NCBI GenBank assembly: GCA_021201475.1
Contig: JAJQEV010000079.1
Span: forward strand, 18,679 to 53,637
Reading direction: 5' to 3'
Source of the DNA: Clostridiales bacterium
GTDB lineage: Bacteria > Bacillota > Clostridia > Oscillospirales > Oscillospiraceae
DNA: 34,959 bases
Below, piece by piece: positions 26,850 to 34,714 of this stretch. Each line of letters opens with the position of its first letter. Position 1 is the first letter of the stretch. The notes beneath the pieces were generated by a model, which did not search any database, was not told where the DNA came from, and was given only the letters and a program-made list of their open reading frames with translations. Made by a program: the position numbers and the translations under genes.

Positions 26850-29402
26850 ATGCTGAACATCACCCGCTTCGCAGTGGAGAACCTGACCGAGGGCTGCGTC
26901 ACCGACGCGGCCCAGCCCCGCTTCACCTTCACCCTGGGCAGTGACCGCACAGGGGTCACTCTGGCCAGCGCCAGGCTGGAGGTAAACGGCTGGCAGACCG
27001 ATACAGATACCCAGACCGGCGTGGCCTACGGCGGCGCGCCCCTGAAACCCTTCACCCGGTACGAGGCGACCCTCACCGCCACGGACGACGCCGGGGAGAC
27101 GGCCTCCGCCGCCCTGACCTTTGAAACCGGGCGCATGGGCCAGCCCTGGCAGGCCCAGTGGATCAGCGACCCCACCTATCAGTTCACCGAGAAGAAGGTC
27201 TCCCCCATCCCCATGGTGTTCCGGAAGCAGATCTCCGTCTCCAAGCCGGTGGCCTCCGCCCGGCTGTACGCCACGGCGATGGGCATTTACGAGCTGACCC
27301 TGAACGGCAAGAAGGTGGGCGACCAGTATTTCGCCCCCGGCTTCACCTCCTATAAGTCCCAGCTCCAGTATCAGACCTACGATGTCACCGACCTGCTGAG
27401 CGGGGACAACACCCTGCTGGCCACGGTGGCCGGCGGCTGGGCGGTAGGCTCCTTCGTCTTTACCCGGAAGAACCGCATCACCGCTGACCGGCAGGCCCTG
27501 TTGTGTGAGCTGCGCATCACCTACGCCGACGGCAGCCAGGAGATTATCGGCACCGACGGCAGTTGGGAGGTCACGGAGTCCGGCCCCGTCCGCATGGCGG
27601 ACATCTATGACGGCGAGACCTATGACGCCACGGTGGATTTGAACAAAGCCTCCTGGAACAAGGCCGCCCAGGAGACCCTGAAAATCCACCCCCAACTGCT
27701 GGCGGACTATGGCGCACCGGTGCGGGCCCATGAGGAGCTGCATCCCATCTCCTGTAAGGAGTTGCCCGGCGGTCTGCTGATTTACGACTTCGGCCAGAAC
27801 TTCGCCGGTGTGGTGAAGCTGAAGCTGACGGGCAAGGCGGGCCAGGTGGTGACTGTGAAGCACGCCGAGATTCTGAACGCCGACGGCACCCTGAATGTGG
27901 CCTTTCTCCGCACCGCCAAGGCCACCGCCACCTACACCTGCAAGGACGGCGAACAGACCTACAGCCCCCGGCAGACCTACATGGGCTTCCGCTATGTCAG
28001 CGTGGAGGGCATCGGCGAGGCCGACGTGGAGGTCTCCGCCCTGGCGCTGTACTCCGACCTGACCCCCAACGGCGGCTTTGCCTGCTCCAATGAGATGCTG
28101 AACCAGCTCCAGAGCAACATCCTGTGGGGCAGCAAGTCCAACCTGATGGACATCCCCACCGACTGCCCCCAGCGGGACGAGCGGATGGGCTGGACAGGCG
28201 ACATCGCCGTGTTCGCCCCCACCGCCTGCTACAACTTTGACATGAGCCGCTTCCTGGAGAAGTGGCTGCTGGACGTGAAGTCGGAGCAGCTGCCCTCCGG
28301 CGGCGTCCCCAACACGGTGCCTGCCCAGGGCTACGGCTTCCCGGCCACCATGCCCAAGATGGCGGTGGCCTGGTGGGACGACGCCTGCATCCTGGTACCT
28401 TGGGCGGAGTACCAGGCCCGGGGCGACGTGGAGCTACTGCGTACCATGTACCCCTCCATGAAGAAGTATGTGAAGGCCAGCAAGTTCTGGTGCAGCTTCG
28501 GCTTCGGCAAGAACCGCTACATCTGGAACGTCCCCGGCGCCCTGGCCTTTGGCGACTGGATTGCCCCGGACGTACCCCAGATGAGCCAGTGGCAGGGCCG
28601 CGTGAAGTGGACGGGTACCGCCTCCCTCCGGAACACCAGCGCCATTGTGGCCCAGGTGGCGGAGATTCTGGGCGAGAAGGAGGACGCCGCCTATTACCGC
28701 GACCTCAGCGATAAGACGGCGGACGCCTACTGCTCCATCCTCACCGACGGCAACGGCAAGCTGCTGGAGGAGTTCCAGACCGCCTACGTCCTGCCCATCT
28801 ACCTGGATATGTTCCCCGACGAGGCCACCAAGCGGAAGGCCACCGACAATCTGGCCGCCCTGGTGGAGAAGAATGACTACTGCATCGGCACCGGCTTCCC
28901 CGGCACCCCCTATATCCTGTTCGCCCTGGCGGACAATGGCCGGGAGGACGTGGCCTATAAGATGCTGATGAACACGAAATGCCCCTCCTGGCTGTACGAG
29001 GTCAAGATGGGGGCCACCACCATCTGGGAGCGGTGGGACGGCTTGGACGAGAACGGCGAGTGCCCCATCGGGGACGACGGCACCGACTCCATGATCTCCT
29101 ACAACCACTACGCCAGCGGCGCGGTGGGGGCCTTCCTGTATCAGCGGGTAGCCGGTATCGCCCCCATTGAGGCGGGCTACAAGTCCTTCCAGGTGAAGCC
29201 CCTGGTGGGCGGCGGCCTGACCTGGGCAGAGGGCCGGGTCAACACCCCCTATGGCGAAATCGCCTCCCGCTGGCAGGTCGAGGACGGCACGTTCACCGTC
29301 ACCGTTCAGGTGCCGGTGGGAACCAGTTGCCAGCTGACCCTCCCCGACGGCACCAGCTGCACCCTGTGCAGCGGGGCGTACAGCCGGAGCTGCAAGATGT
29401 GA
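26850..29402 (+). CDS. Alpha-L-rhamnosidase (GH78)
   Basis: Hydrolyses terminal L-rhamnose from plant glycosides such as flavonoid rhamnosides. The 850-aa protein has an N-terminal Ig-like domain (ENLTEGCVTDAAQPRFTF), a jelly-roll Bac_rhamnosid_N domain (LYATAMGIYELTLNGKKVGDQYFAPGFTSY), a concanavalin-like domain (YDFGQNFAGVV), an (alpha/alpha)6 barrel with Glu444 in DCPQRDERMGWTGD and Glu727 in TTIWERWDG as likely catalytic acids, and a C-terminal beta-domain. No signal peptide, so it is cytoplasmic and acts on imported glycosides. The ATG at 26850 follows AGAGGA. It pairs functionally with the transporter downstream. Confidence 0.93.
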   Translation: MLNITRFAVENLTEGCVTDAAQPRFTFTLGSDRTGVTLASARLEVNGWQTDTDTQTGVAYGGAPLKPFTRYEATLTATDDAGETASAALTFETGRMGQPWQAQWISDPTYQFTEKKVSPIPMVFRKQISVSKPVASARLYATAMGIYELTLNGKKVGDQYFAPGFTSYKSQLQYQTYDVTDLLSGDNTLLATVAGGWAVGSFVFTRKNRITADRQALLCELRITYADGSQEIIGTDGSWEVTESGPVRMADIYDGETYDATVDLNKASWNKAAQETLKIHPQLLADYGAPVRAHEELHPISCKELPGGLLIYDFGQNFAGVVKLKLTGKAGQVVTVKHAEILNADGTLNVAFLRTAKATATYTCKDGEQTYSPRQTYMGFRYVSVEGIGEADVEVSALALYSDLTPNGGFACSNEMLNQLQSNILWGSKSNLMDIPTDCPQRDERMGWTGDIAVFAPTACYNFDMSRFLEKWLLDVKSEQLPSGGVPNTVPAQGYGFPATMPKMAVAWWDDACILVPWAEYQARGDVELLRTMYPSMKKYVKASKFWCSFGFGKNRYIWNVPGALAFGDWIAPDVPQMSQWQGRVKWTGTASLRNTSAIVAQVAEILGEKEDAAYYRDLSDKTADAYCSILTDGNGKLLEEFQTAYVLPIYLDMFPDEATKRKATDNLAALVEKNDYCIGTGFPGTPYILFALADNGREDVAYKMLMNTKCPSWLYEVKMGATTIWERWDGLDENGECPIGDDGTDSMISYNHYASGAVGAFLYQRVAGIAPIEAGYKSFQVKPLVGGGLTWAEGRVNTPYGEIASRWQVEDGTFTVTVQVPVGTSCQLTLPDGTSCTLCSGAYSRSCKM

Positions 29403-29414
29403 GCGGTTGGCGGC

Positions 29415-29442
29415 TAGCTGTTAGTTGTTAGCTGTTAGCTGC
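29415..29442 (+). repeat. Tandem heptamer repeat (TAGCTGT)x4
   Basis: Four consecutive 7-mers: TAGCTGT, TAGTTGT, TAGCTGT, TAGCTGC. It lies 12 bases after the rhamnosidase stop; function unknown. Confidence 0.8.
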
Positions 29443-29479
29443 ACCCTCTTGCTCCCTTTTCAGGGGAGCAAGAGGGTGC
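29441..29479 (+). terminator. 16-bp perfect hairpin after the rhamnosidase
   Basis: Arms 29441-29456 and 29464-29479 pair perfectly around a TTTTCAG loop. The stem is very stable but is followed by GATTCC rather than a T-run, so it may be a weak terminator or message-stabilising hairpin. Confidence 0.6.
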
Positions 29480-29511
29480 GATTCCTGCCACGGTCTTGCC
29501 GCTCCTGAAAG

Positions 29512-29919
29512 GGCAATGTTATCAACTGAAAGTTGCAATCTATCCTGGGATGAGGGGAATAACGCAGCCGCACAGTCAGATGTTATCCACCGTTGGATAA
29601 TAAAATTGCACGTTCCGCCCGCCAACGGCGAGGGCGGAACGGCAATCGTCCCCAGCCGCCATCGGCGGCAGTCTCAGCAGTGTGAAGTCACATCGTCTCT
29701 AACGGGATAGACCACCTGATTGAGGGATAAGGCGAAGCCGCCAGTGGGATAGGGGGAAGGTTCTTAGGGAGGGGCGAGGCCCCGAAGCCACTCCCTAAGC
29801 CGCCTTCTTTCCCCCATTTCTTGGCGGAGCAAGAAATGGGGCCCCCGGAGGGAAAACACCTATTTCCTTTATCCATCCTTGTCTAAGGAGGGCAATCCTC
29901 CTAAATTGATGAAATTGCC
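29512..29919 (+). repeat. Dispersed non-coding element, full copy B
   Basis: About 408 bp, homologous to copy A. Ends are GGCAATGTTATCAACT on the left and, reversed, GGCAATTTCATCAATT on the right. The inverted match may extend outward (GCTCC-TGAAAG left; TTTTC-GGGGAGC right). It has the same hairpin order as A: GTTCCGCCC/GGGCGGAAC (29612-29620/29632-29640), GCCGCC-ATC-GGCGGC, CTTAGGGAG/CTCCCTAAG, and the 12-bp stem with GCGGAG loop (29812-29823/29830-29841), whose arms differ from A's by four compensated pairs. It separates the rhamnosidase from the transporter. No credible gene inside. Confidence 0.8.
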
Positions 29920-29923
29920 TTTT

Positions 29924-29943
29924 CGGGGAGCGTGGATTGAAAT
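29924..29943 (+). repeat. Orphan half of a type I-C-like CRISPR repeat
   Basis: CGGGGAGCGTGGATTGAAAT matches the 3' half of typical type I-C repeats (GCGTGGATTGAAAT end). No second repeat, spacer series, leader or cas gene is present. It directly abuts the right end of copy B. Confidence 0.4.
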
Positions 29944-30010
29944 TCCTATGAGCCGCTGGCCGACGAGACCCCCTCCCCAACTCACCAGAAAAAAGGAGCG
30001 CTGTTACATA

Positions 30011-31453
30011 GTGAGCAAACGACCCAAATCAGGCGGCTTCTGGAGCACGCCCCTGACCCGTTCCTTTATTCACTCTGATACCGTGAAGCTGCTGGAAATG
30101 CTGATGGGCTACCTCATCGGCCCCTTCGGGGCGCTGCTGTCCTCCGGCATCTTTGCCAGCTTCCTGAATAAGTACTTCACCGATGTGCTGCTGCTGGACA
30201 CCGGCTTCGTGTCCGCCTTGCAGCTGGTATCCACCGTTCTCATCGTGGCGGCCAACCTGATCGTGGGTCAGCTTATCGAGCGCACCCGCTGTCTGGCGGG
30301 CAAGGCCCGGCCCTGGGTGCTGCTGTCGGCGCTGACCCTGTCGGTAGCCAGCCTGCTGATGTTCGTCGTCCCCTTCCGGAACGAGACGGCGAAGATGGTG
30401 TGGATCGCCGTCGCCTACAACCTTTATTACTCGGTGGCCTACCCCATCTACAGCACCGCCAACGCCACCCTGATTCCCGTCTCCACCCGGAACAGCCAGC
30501 AGCGCGGCGCCCTGGCTTCCTTCGCCAACATTGCCGCCCTGGGGGCCGCAGGCGTCGGCTCCATGGTTTTCCCCATCCTGGTGTCCAACGTCATGGGCAA
30601 CAGCCAGCGGATGTGGTTCTTGGTGATGCTGGCCGTCGCTCTCTTCTCCGCCCTGACCATCTTCTTCCAATATAAGTTCACCCGCGAGCGGGTCACGGAG
30701 GAGGGCGCGTCCGCAGCCGACCCCCGGCAGAACGCCGCCCCGCCCCTGGGGCAGCAGCTGAGGGCCGTTGCCAGCGAAAAGTGGTGGTGGATTGCCATCA
30801 TCTTTTACCTGGTGTTCCAGTGGGCCGGGGTCATGAAGAACGGCTCCATGAGCTACTTCTGCCAGTGGGTCATTGACGCCACCCCTTTGGGGGGCGACTG
30901 GGGGGTCGCCCAGACCCTGCTCAGCGTCATGGGCGCTATCCCCATGGCCTTGGCGGCCCTGTTCGTGGTGCCGCTGGCCAACCGGTTTGGCAAGCGCGGG
31001 CTCTGCTTTGCCGGTATGGTGCTGGGCGTCGTCGGCGGCGTGATTGCCGGGCTGGGCGGCGGCAGCATCGTGCCGGTGGCCATCGGCGTGGCGCTGAAAT
31101 GCCTGGGTTCCTCCCCTGGCTGCTACCTGATCCTGGCTATGCTGGCCGATGTCATTGACCATATCGAGTTCAAGAGCGGCATCCGCACCGACGGCCTGAC
31201 CATGAGCATTTACAGCTCCCTGGCGGCGGCTCCCGTTATGAACGCCGTGTTCATGGCCATGCTGGGTGCAGCTGGCTACGACGCCACCGCCGCGGCCCAG
31301 ACCGCCGCCGTGCAGGCCACCATCTCCATCAGCTATATCTGGGTGGAGACCATCGCCTTCGCCGTAGACGCCCTTCTGGTGCTGTTCTTCACCGTGGAGA
31401 AGAACCTGCCCGCAGAGCAGGCCGCCATCGCGGAGCGGAAGAAGCAGGAGTAA
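30011..31453 (+). CDS. MFS/GPH-family sugar:cation symporter
   Basis: A 480-aa integral membrane protein with about 11-12 hydrophobic segments, of the glycoside-pentoside-hexuronide:cation (MelB-like) type within the MFS. Typical segments are LEMLMGYLIGPFGALLSSG near the start and CLGSSPGCYLILAMLADVIDHIEFKSGIRTDG late. The start is taken as GTG at 30011 (MSKRPKSGG), with AAAAGGAG about 12 bases upstream. A longer frame reaching back into element B (FRGAWIEI) is rejected as repeat-derived. Following a GH78 enzyme, it probably imports rhamnosides or rhamnose (inference). A strong terminator follows. Confidence 0.86.
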   Translation: MSKRPKSGGFWSTPLTRSFIHSDTVKLLEMLMGYLIGPFGALLSSGIFASFLNKYFTDVLLLDTGFVSALQLVSTVLIVAANLIVGQLIERTRCLAGKARPWVLLSALTLSVASLLMFVVPFRNETAKMVWIAVAYNLYYSVAYPIYSTANATLIPVSTRNSQQRGALASFANIAALGAAGVGSMVFPILVSNVMGNSQRMWFLVMLAVALFSALTIFFQYKFTRERVTEEGASAADPRQNAAPPLGQQLRAVASEKWWWIAIIFYLVFQWAGVMKNGSMSYFCQWVIDATPLGGDWGVAQTLLSVMGAIPMALAALFVVPLANRFGKRGLCFAGMVLGVVGGVIAGLGGGSIVPVAIGVALKCLGSSPGCYLILAMLADVIDHIEFKSGIRTDGLTMSIYSSLAAAPVMNAVFMAMLGAAGYDATAAAQTAAVQATISISYIWVETIAFAVDALLVLFFTVEKNLPAEQAAIAERKKQE

Positions 31454-31526
31454 ATGTCCTGCAGGCTGCGCTTCGTCCGGCGGCATCCTGCTTCCGCATT
31501 ACAAAGAAGGAATCGGCTTCCCCGAG

Positions 31527-31569
31527 GGAGGCAGCTTCGGAAACGGAGCTGCCTCCTTTGAGCGTTTTT
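31527..31569 (+). terminator. Rho-independent terminator after the transporter
   Basis: GGAGGCAGCT (31527-31536) pairs with AGCTGCCTCC (31547-31556) and closes on a GAAA loop; TTTGAGCGTTTTT follows. Confidence 0.8.
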
Positions 31570-31647
31570 GGGTGTACACTGTTTATGAACGTGCATCCAG
31601 CAAATTTGCATAGACTTTGGCAGTTTTTGTGTGGATCCTGAGGAACC

Positions 31648-31755
31648 GTCACTGACCGAGAGCACAAATCAAAATTATAGCAAGCAGTAGTCAGGGCCCG
31701 CCGGGAGGGCCAACCATGTTTTCCTTCCGGTATCCTTGCCTGAGGAGTTGCCCCT
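31648..31755 (+). repeat. Decayed 3' remnant of the dispersed element, copy D
   Basis: Aligns with the reverse complement of copy C: GTCACTG-n-CCGAG, AGCA(A/G)GC(A/G)GTA-n-TCAG, GGCCCGCCGGGA, TTTTCCTT and GTATCCTTG(C/T)CT(G/A)AGGAG occur in the same order and spacing. The terminal inverted repeat is not recognisable. The rest of the gap 31570-31845 holds only the tex promoter. Confidence 0.6.
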
Positions 31756-31771
31756 ACCCTTTTGGGTACTG

Positions 31772-31800
31772 TTGCACTTTCCCCCAAACTGTGGTAAACT
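31772..31800 (+). promoter_or_regulatory. Candidate promoter of tex
   Basis: TTGCAC (31772-31777), 17 bases, TAAACT (31795-31800) preceded by TGG, an extended -10. Confidence 0.6.
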
Positions 31801-31845
31801 GATACCGCTGTCAAATAAATCACCCCCTACAAAGGAGCAACCGTC

Positions 31846-34014
31846 ATGGAACCCATCATCACCACCCTTGCCGCCGAGCTGAACCTGAACCCCACCTATG
31901 TGGAGAACGTCGTCCGTCTGGTGGATGAGGGCAACACCATCCCCTTTATCGCCCGCTATCGGAAGGAGCTGCACGGCGGCATGGACGATACCGCCCTCCG
32001 CGCCCTCTTTGACCGCCTGAACAGCCTCCGGGCCTTAGCCGCCCGGAAGGAGGAGGTGAAGCGCTCCATTGAGAACCAGGGTAAGCTGACGGAGGAGTTG
32101 GCCGCCGCCATTGACGCCGCCGCCACCCAGACCGCCGTAGAGGACCTGTATCGCCCCTATAAGCAGAAGCGCCGCACCCGCGCCACCATCGCGAAAGAGC
32201 GGGGGCTGGAACCGCTGGCGGCCAAGCTGCTGCTCCAGCAGCCGAACGCCGACCCGGAGGCCATGGCCGCTCCCTATGTGGATGAGGAGAAGGGCGTACC
32301 AGACGTGGCCGCCGCCCTCCAGGGGGCCAACGACGTGCTGGCCGAAACGTTCAGCGACGACGCGGACATCCGCGCTCTCCTGCGGGAGCTGGCCCAGAAG
32401 CGGGGCAGCATCGTCTCCACAGCGGCGAAGCCTGACGAAGACAGCGTTTACCGGATGTACTATGAGTTCTCCCAGCCGGTGTCCAAGGTGCAGGGCCACC
32501 AGACCCTGGCCATGAACCGGGGGGAGAAGGAGGGCTTCCTGAAAGTCTCCCTGAACCTGGACGGGGAACTGGCCCTCCGGCAGATGGGCCGCAGGCTGCT
32601 CCACGGCACAGGCAAATGCACCGACCTGGTCCGCGTCGCCATCGAGGACAGCTACAGCCGCCTGATTTTCCCCTCCCTGGAGCGGGAGATACGCTCCGCC
32701 CTGACGGAAACCGCCAGCGAGGGGGCCATCAGGATGTTCGCCCTGAACTTGCGGCCCCTGCTAATGCAGCCCCCGGTGAAGGGCAGCGTCACCATGGGCC
32801 TGGACCCCGGCTATGCCCACGGCTGCAAGGTGGCGGTGGTGGACGGCACCGGCAAGGTGCTGGACACCACGGTGGTCTACCCCACCTTCGGCGCTCGCCG
32901 CCGGAACGAGTGCATTCAGGAGCTGAAAGGGCTGATTTTGAAGCATCGCGTCCGCCACCTCTCCATCGGCAACGGCACCGCCTCCCGGGAGACGGAGGCC
33001 ATGGCGGTGGATCTGATCCGCGACCTGGCGGGTACCCCCATGGAGGGCAAGGTCAGCTATATGATCGTCAACGAGGCGGGGGCCAGCGTCTATTCCGCCT
33101 CCAAGCTGGCGGCGGAGGAGTTCCCCCAGTACGACGTGAACCTGCGCTCCGCCGTCTCCATCGCCCGGCGGCTCCAGGATCCCCTGGCGGAACTGGTGAA
33201 AATCGACCCCAGGGCCATCGGCGTGGGGCAGTATCAGCACGATATGCCCCAGGCCCGGCTCAGCGAGGCCCTGGACGGGGTGGTGGAGGACTGCGTCAAC
33301 GCAGTGGGGGTGGACGTGAACACCGCCTCCCCCTCCCTCCTCCAGCGGGTGTCCGGCCTGAACGCCACCACCGCGAAAAACATCGTGAAGTACCGGGAGG
33401 AGAATGGTATCTTTACCAGCCGGAAGCAGCTGTTAAAGGTGCCCAAGCTGGGGCCGAAAGCCTTTGAGCAGTGCGCGGGCTTCCTCCGGGTGCCGGAGAG
33501 CGACAACCTGCTGGACAACACCGGCGTCCACCCGGAGAGCTACCAGGCGGCGGAGAAGCTGCTGGCCCTGTGCGGCTACACCCTGGAGGACGTGGAGCAG
33601 GGGCGCATCGTCCTGCTGTCCGGCCGGTTGAAGCAGGTGGGGGAGGCCAGAGCCACCGCCTACTGCGGCGTGGGCATGGCTACTCTGAACGACATCGTGA
33701 AGGAGTTGATGAAGCCGGGCCGCGACCCCCGGGACGAGCTGCCCAAGCCCATCCTCTGCACCGACGTGCTGGAGATGAAGGATTTGAAGCCTGGGATGGT
33801 GCTGACCGGCACGGTGCGCAACGTCATCGACTTCGGCGTATTCGTGGATATCGGCGTCCACCAGGACGGGCTGGTGCATATCTCCCAGGTGGCTGACCGG
33901 TATATCAGGCACCCCAGCGAGGTGGTGTCTGTGGGCGATGTGGTAAAGGTCGTGGTGCTGGACGTGGACGAGAAGAAAAAACGCATTTCGCTGTCCATGA
34001 AGCAGGCGAAGTGA
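31846..34014 (+). CDS. tex: Tex family S1 RNA-binding/transcription accessory protein
   Basis: A 722-aa protein of standard length. It has a helical Tex N-domain (EGNTIPFIARYRKELHGGMDD), a YqgF/RNase H-like domain with Asp320 in GLDPGYAHG, helix-hairpin-helix motifs (VDVNTASPSLLQRVSGLNATTAKNIV; LLKVPKLGPKAFEQCAGF) and a C-terminal S1 domain (about 648-717, GTVRNVIDFGVFVDIGVHQDGLVHIS). It binds nucleic acid and is implicated in transcription and RNA quality control. The ribosome binding site is AAAGGAG at 8 bases. It is probably monocistronic. Confidence 0.96.
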   Translation: MEPIITTLAAELNLNPTYVENVVRLVDEGNTIPFIARYRKELHGGMDDTALRALFDRLNSLRALAARKEEVKRSIENQGKLTEELAAAIDAAATQTAVEDLYRPYKQKRRTRATIAKERGLEPLAAKLLLQQPNADPEAMAAPYVDEEKGVPDVAAALQGANDVLAETFSDDADIRALLRELAQKRGSIVSTAAKPDEDSVYRMYYEFSQPVSKVQGHQTLAMNRGEKEGFLKVSLNLDGELALRQMGRRLLHGTGKCTDLVRVAIEDSYSRLIFPSLEREIRSALTETASEGAIRMFALNLRPLLMQPPVKGSVTMGLDPGYAHGCKVAVVDGTGKVLDTTVVYPTFGARRRNECIQELKGLILKHRVRHLSIGNGTASRETEAMAVDLIRDLAGTPMEGKVSYMIVNEAGASVYSASKLAAEEFPQYDVNLRSAVSIARRLQDPLAELVKIDPRAIGVGQYQHDMPQARLSEALDGVVEDCVNAVGVDVNTASPSLLQRVSGLNATTAKNIVKYREENGIFTSRKQLLKVPKLGPKAFEQCAGFLRVPESDNLLDNTGVHPESYQAAEKLLALCGYTLEDVEQGRIVLLSGRLKQVGEARATAYCGVGMATLNDIVKELMKPGRDPRDELPKPILCTDVLEMKDLKPGMVLTGTVRNVIDFGVFVDIGVHQDGLVHISQVADRYIRHPSEVVSVGDVVKVVVLDVDEKKKRISLSMKQAK

Positions 34015-34036
34015 GGAAAGCTGCGCCTAAATCAAC

Positions 34037-34077
34037 AACCCCCTCCGTCCGACTGCCGGACGGAGGGGGTTCTCTTT
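34037..34077. terminator. Bidirectional terminator between tex and the rhomboid gene
   Basis: A 14-bp perfect stem (34037-34050/34058-34071) with a 7-base loop is followed on the plus strand by TCTCTTT. The minus strand has only a modest T-rich tail. Confidence 0.8.
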
Positions 34078-34119
34078 CCAATGGGATTTCGGAACAGCAG
34101 GGTCTCGGCGGCACACCAG

Positions 34120-34692
34120 TCAGCCGCCGCTCCCCTGTCGCCGGTGGAAGTACAGCCCCATCAATCCGCCCACCAGGCCGCCCACCACATGGGTCAGCTG
34201 GGAGATATTGTCCGCCGTGGTGACGCCGCTGACGATCTCCTGCCCCAAAAACAGGACGACCACCAGAATCAGCGTCAGGGGTATCTCCCCCTTCCCGAAG
34301 CTGGACAGGGAGGACAGCACGATCATCATAAACACCACCCCGCTGGCCCCCAGCAGGGCCTGGCCGGGGAACAGGGCGATGAACACCAGGCCGGTGGTCA
34401 GCGCCGTGACGCAAATCATCAGGAGCAGCGGCCTGCTGCCGTACTTTTCCTCCAGCATGGGGCCCAGGAGGAGGATATAGGTCATGTTGCTGATGTAATG
34501 CTCCCACCCGCTGTGGCCCAGCACATGACCGAAGAGCCGCACATAGGTCAGCGGGTCGGTGGGGGAGGAGCGGTAAACGGAGAACACCAGGCCGGTGCTG
34601 GCCCCGTCCGTCAGGAAGCTGAGCAGCAGCGCCCCCAGGCTCAGCAGGGCAAAGGTCAGCACCACGGGGGAATTGTAGCGGATGCGTTTCAA
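34120..34692 (-). CDS. Rhomboid family intramembrane serine protease
   Basis: A 190-aa protein with about six membrane segments. The catalytic Ser117 lies in LGASGVV and His168 in LTHVVGG; His65/Asn69 (HYISN) are the oxyanion-type residues. The length fits the compact bacterial six-helix form. The start is TTG at 34692 (MKRIRYNSP), with AGAAAGGA about 12 bases upstream; no ATG or GTG is better placed. Copy C of the dispersed element lies just upstream in the same orientation. Substrates unknown. Confidence 0.9.
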   Translation of the reverse strand: MKRIRYNSPVVLTFALLSLGALLLSFLTDGASTGLVFSVYRSSPTDPLTYVRLFGHVLGHSGWEHYISNMTYILLLGPMLEEKYGSRPLLLMICVTALTTGLVFIALFPGQALLGASGVVFMMIVLSSLSSFGKGEIPLTLILVVVLFLGQEIVSGVTTADNISQLTHVVGGLVGGLMGLYFHRRQGSGG

Positions 34693-34714
34693 ACCGGGTC
34701 AGAGTCCTTTCTGT

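Noticed and set aside
29879-30010. N-terminal extension of the transporter reaching into element B (FRGAWIEI)
   Set aside because: Comes from the element end and CRISPR-like sequence; poor start codon and no ribosome binding site, whereas GTG 30011 has AAAAGGAG upstream.
29920-30010. A CRISPR array after element B
   Set aside because: Only one half repeat; no second repeat within spacer distance and no cas genes.
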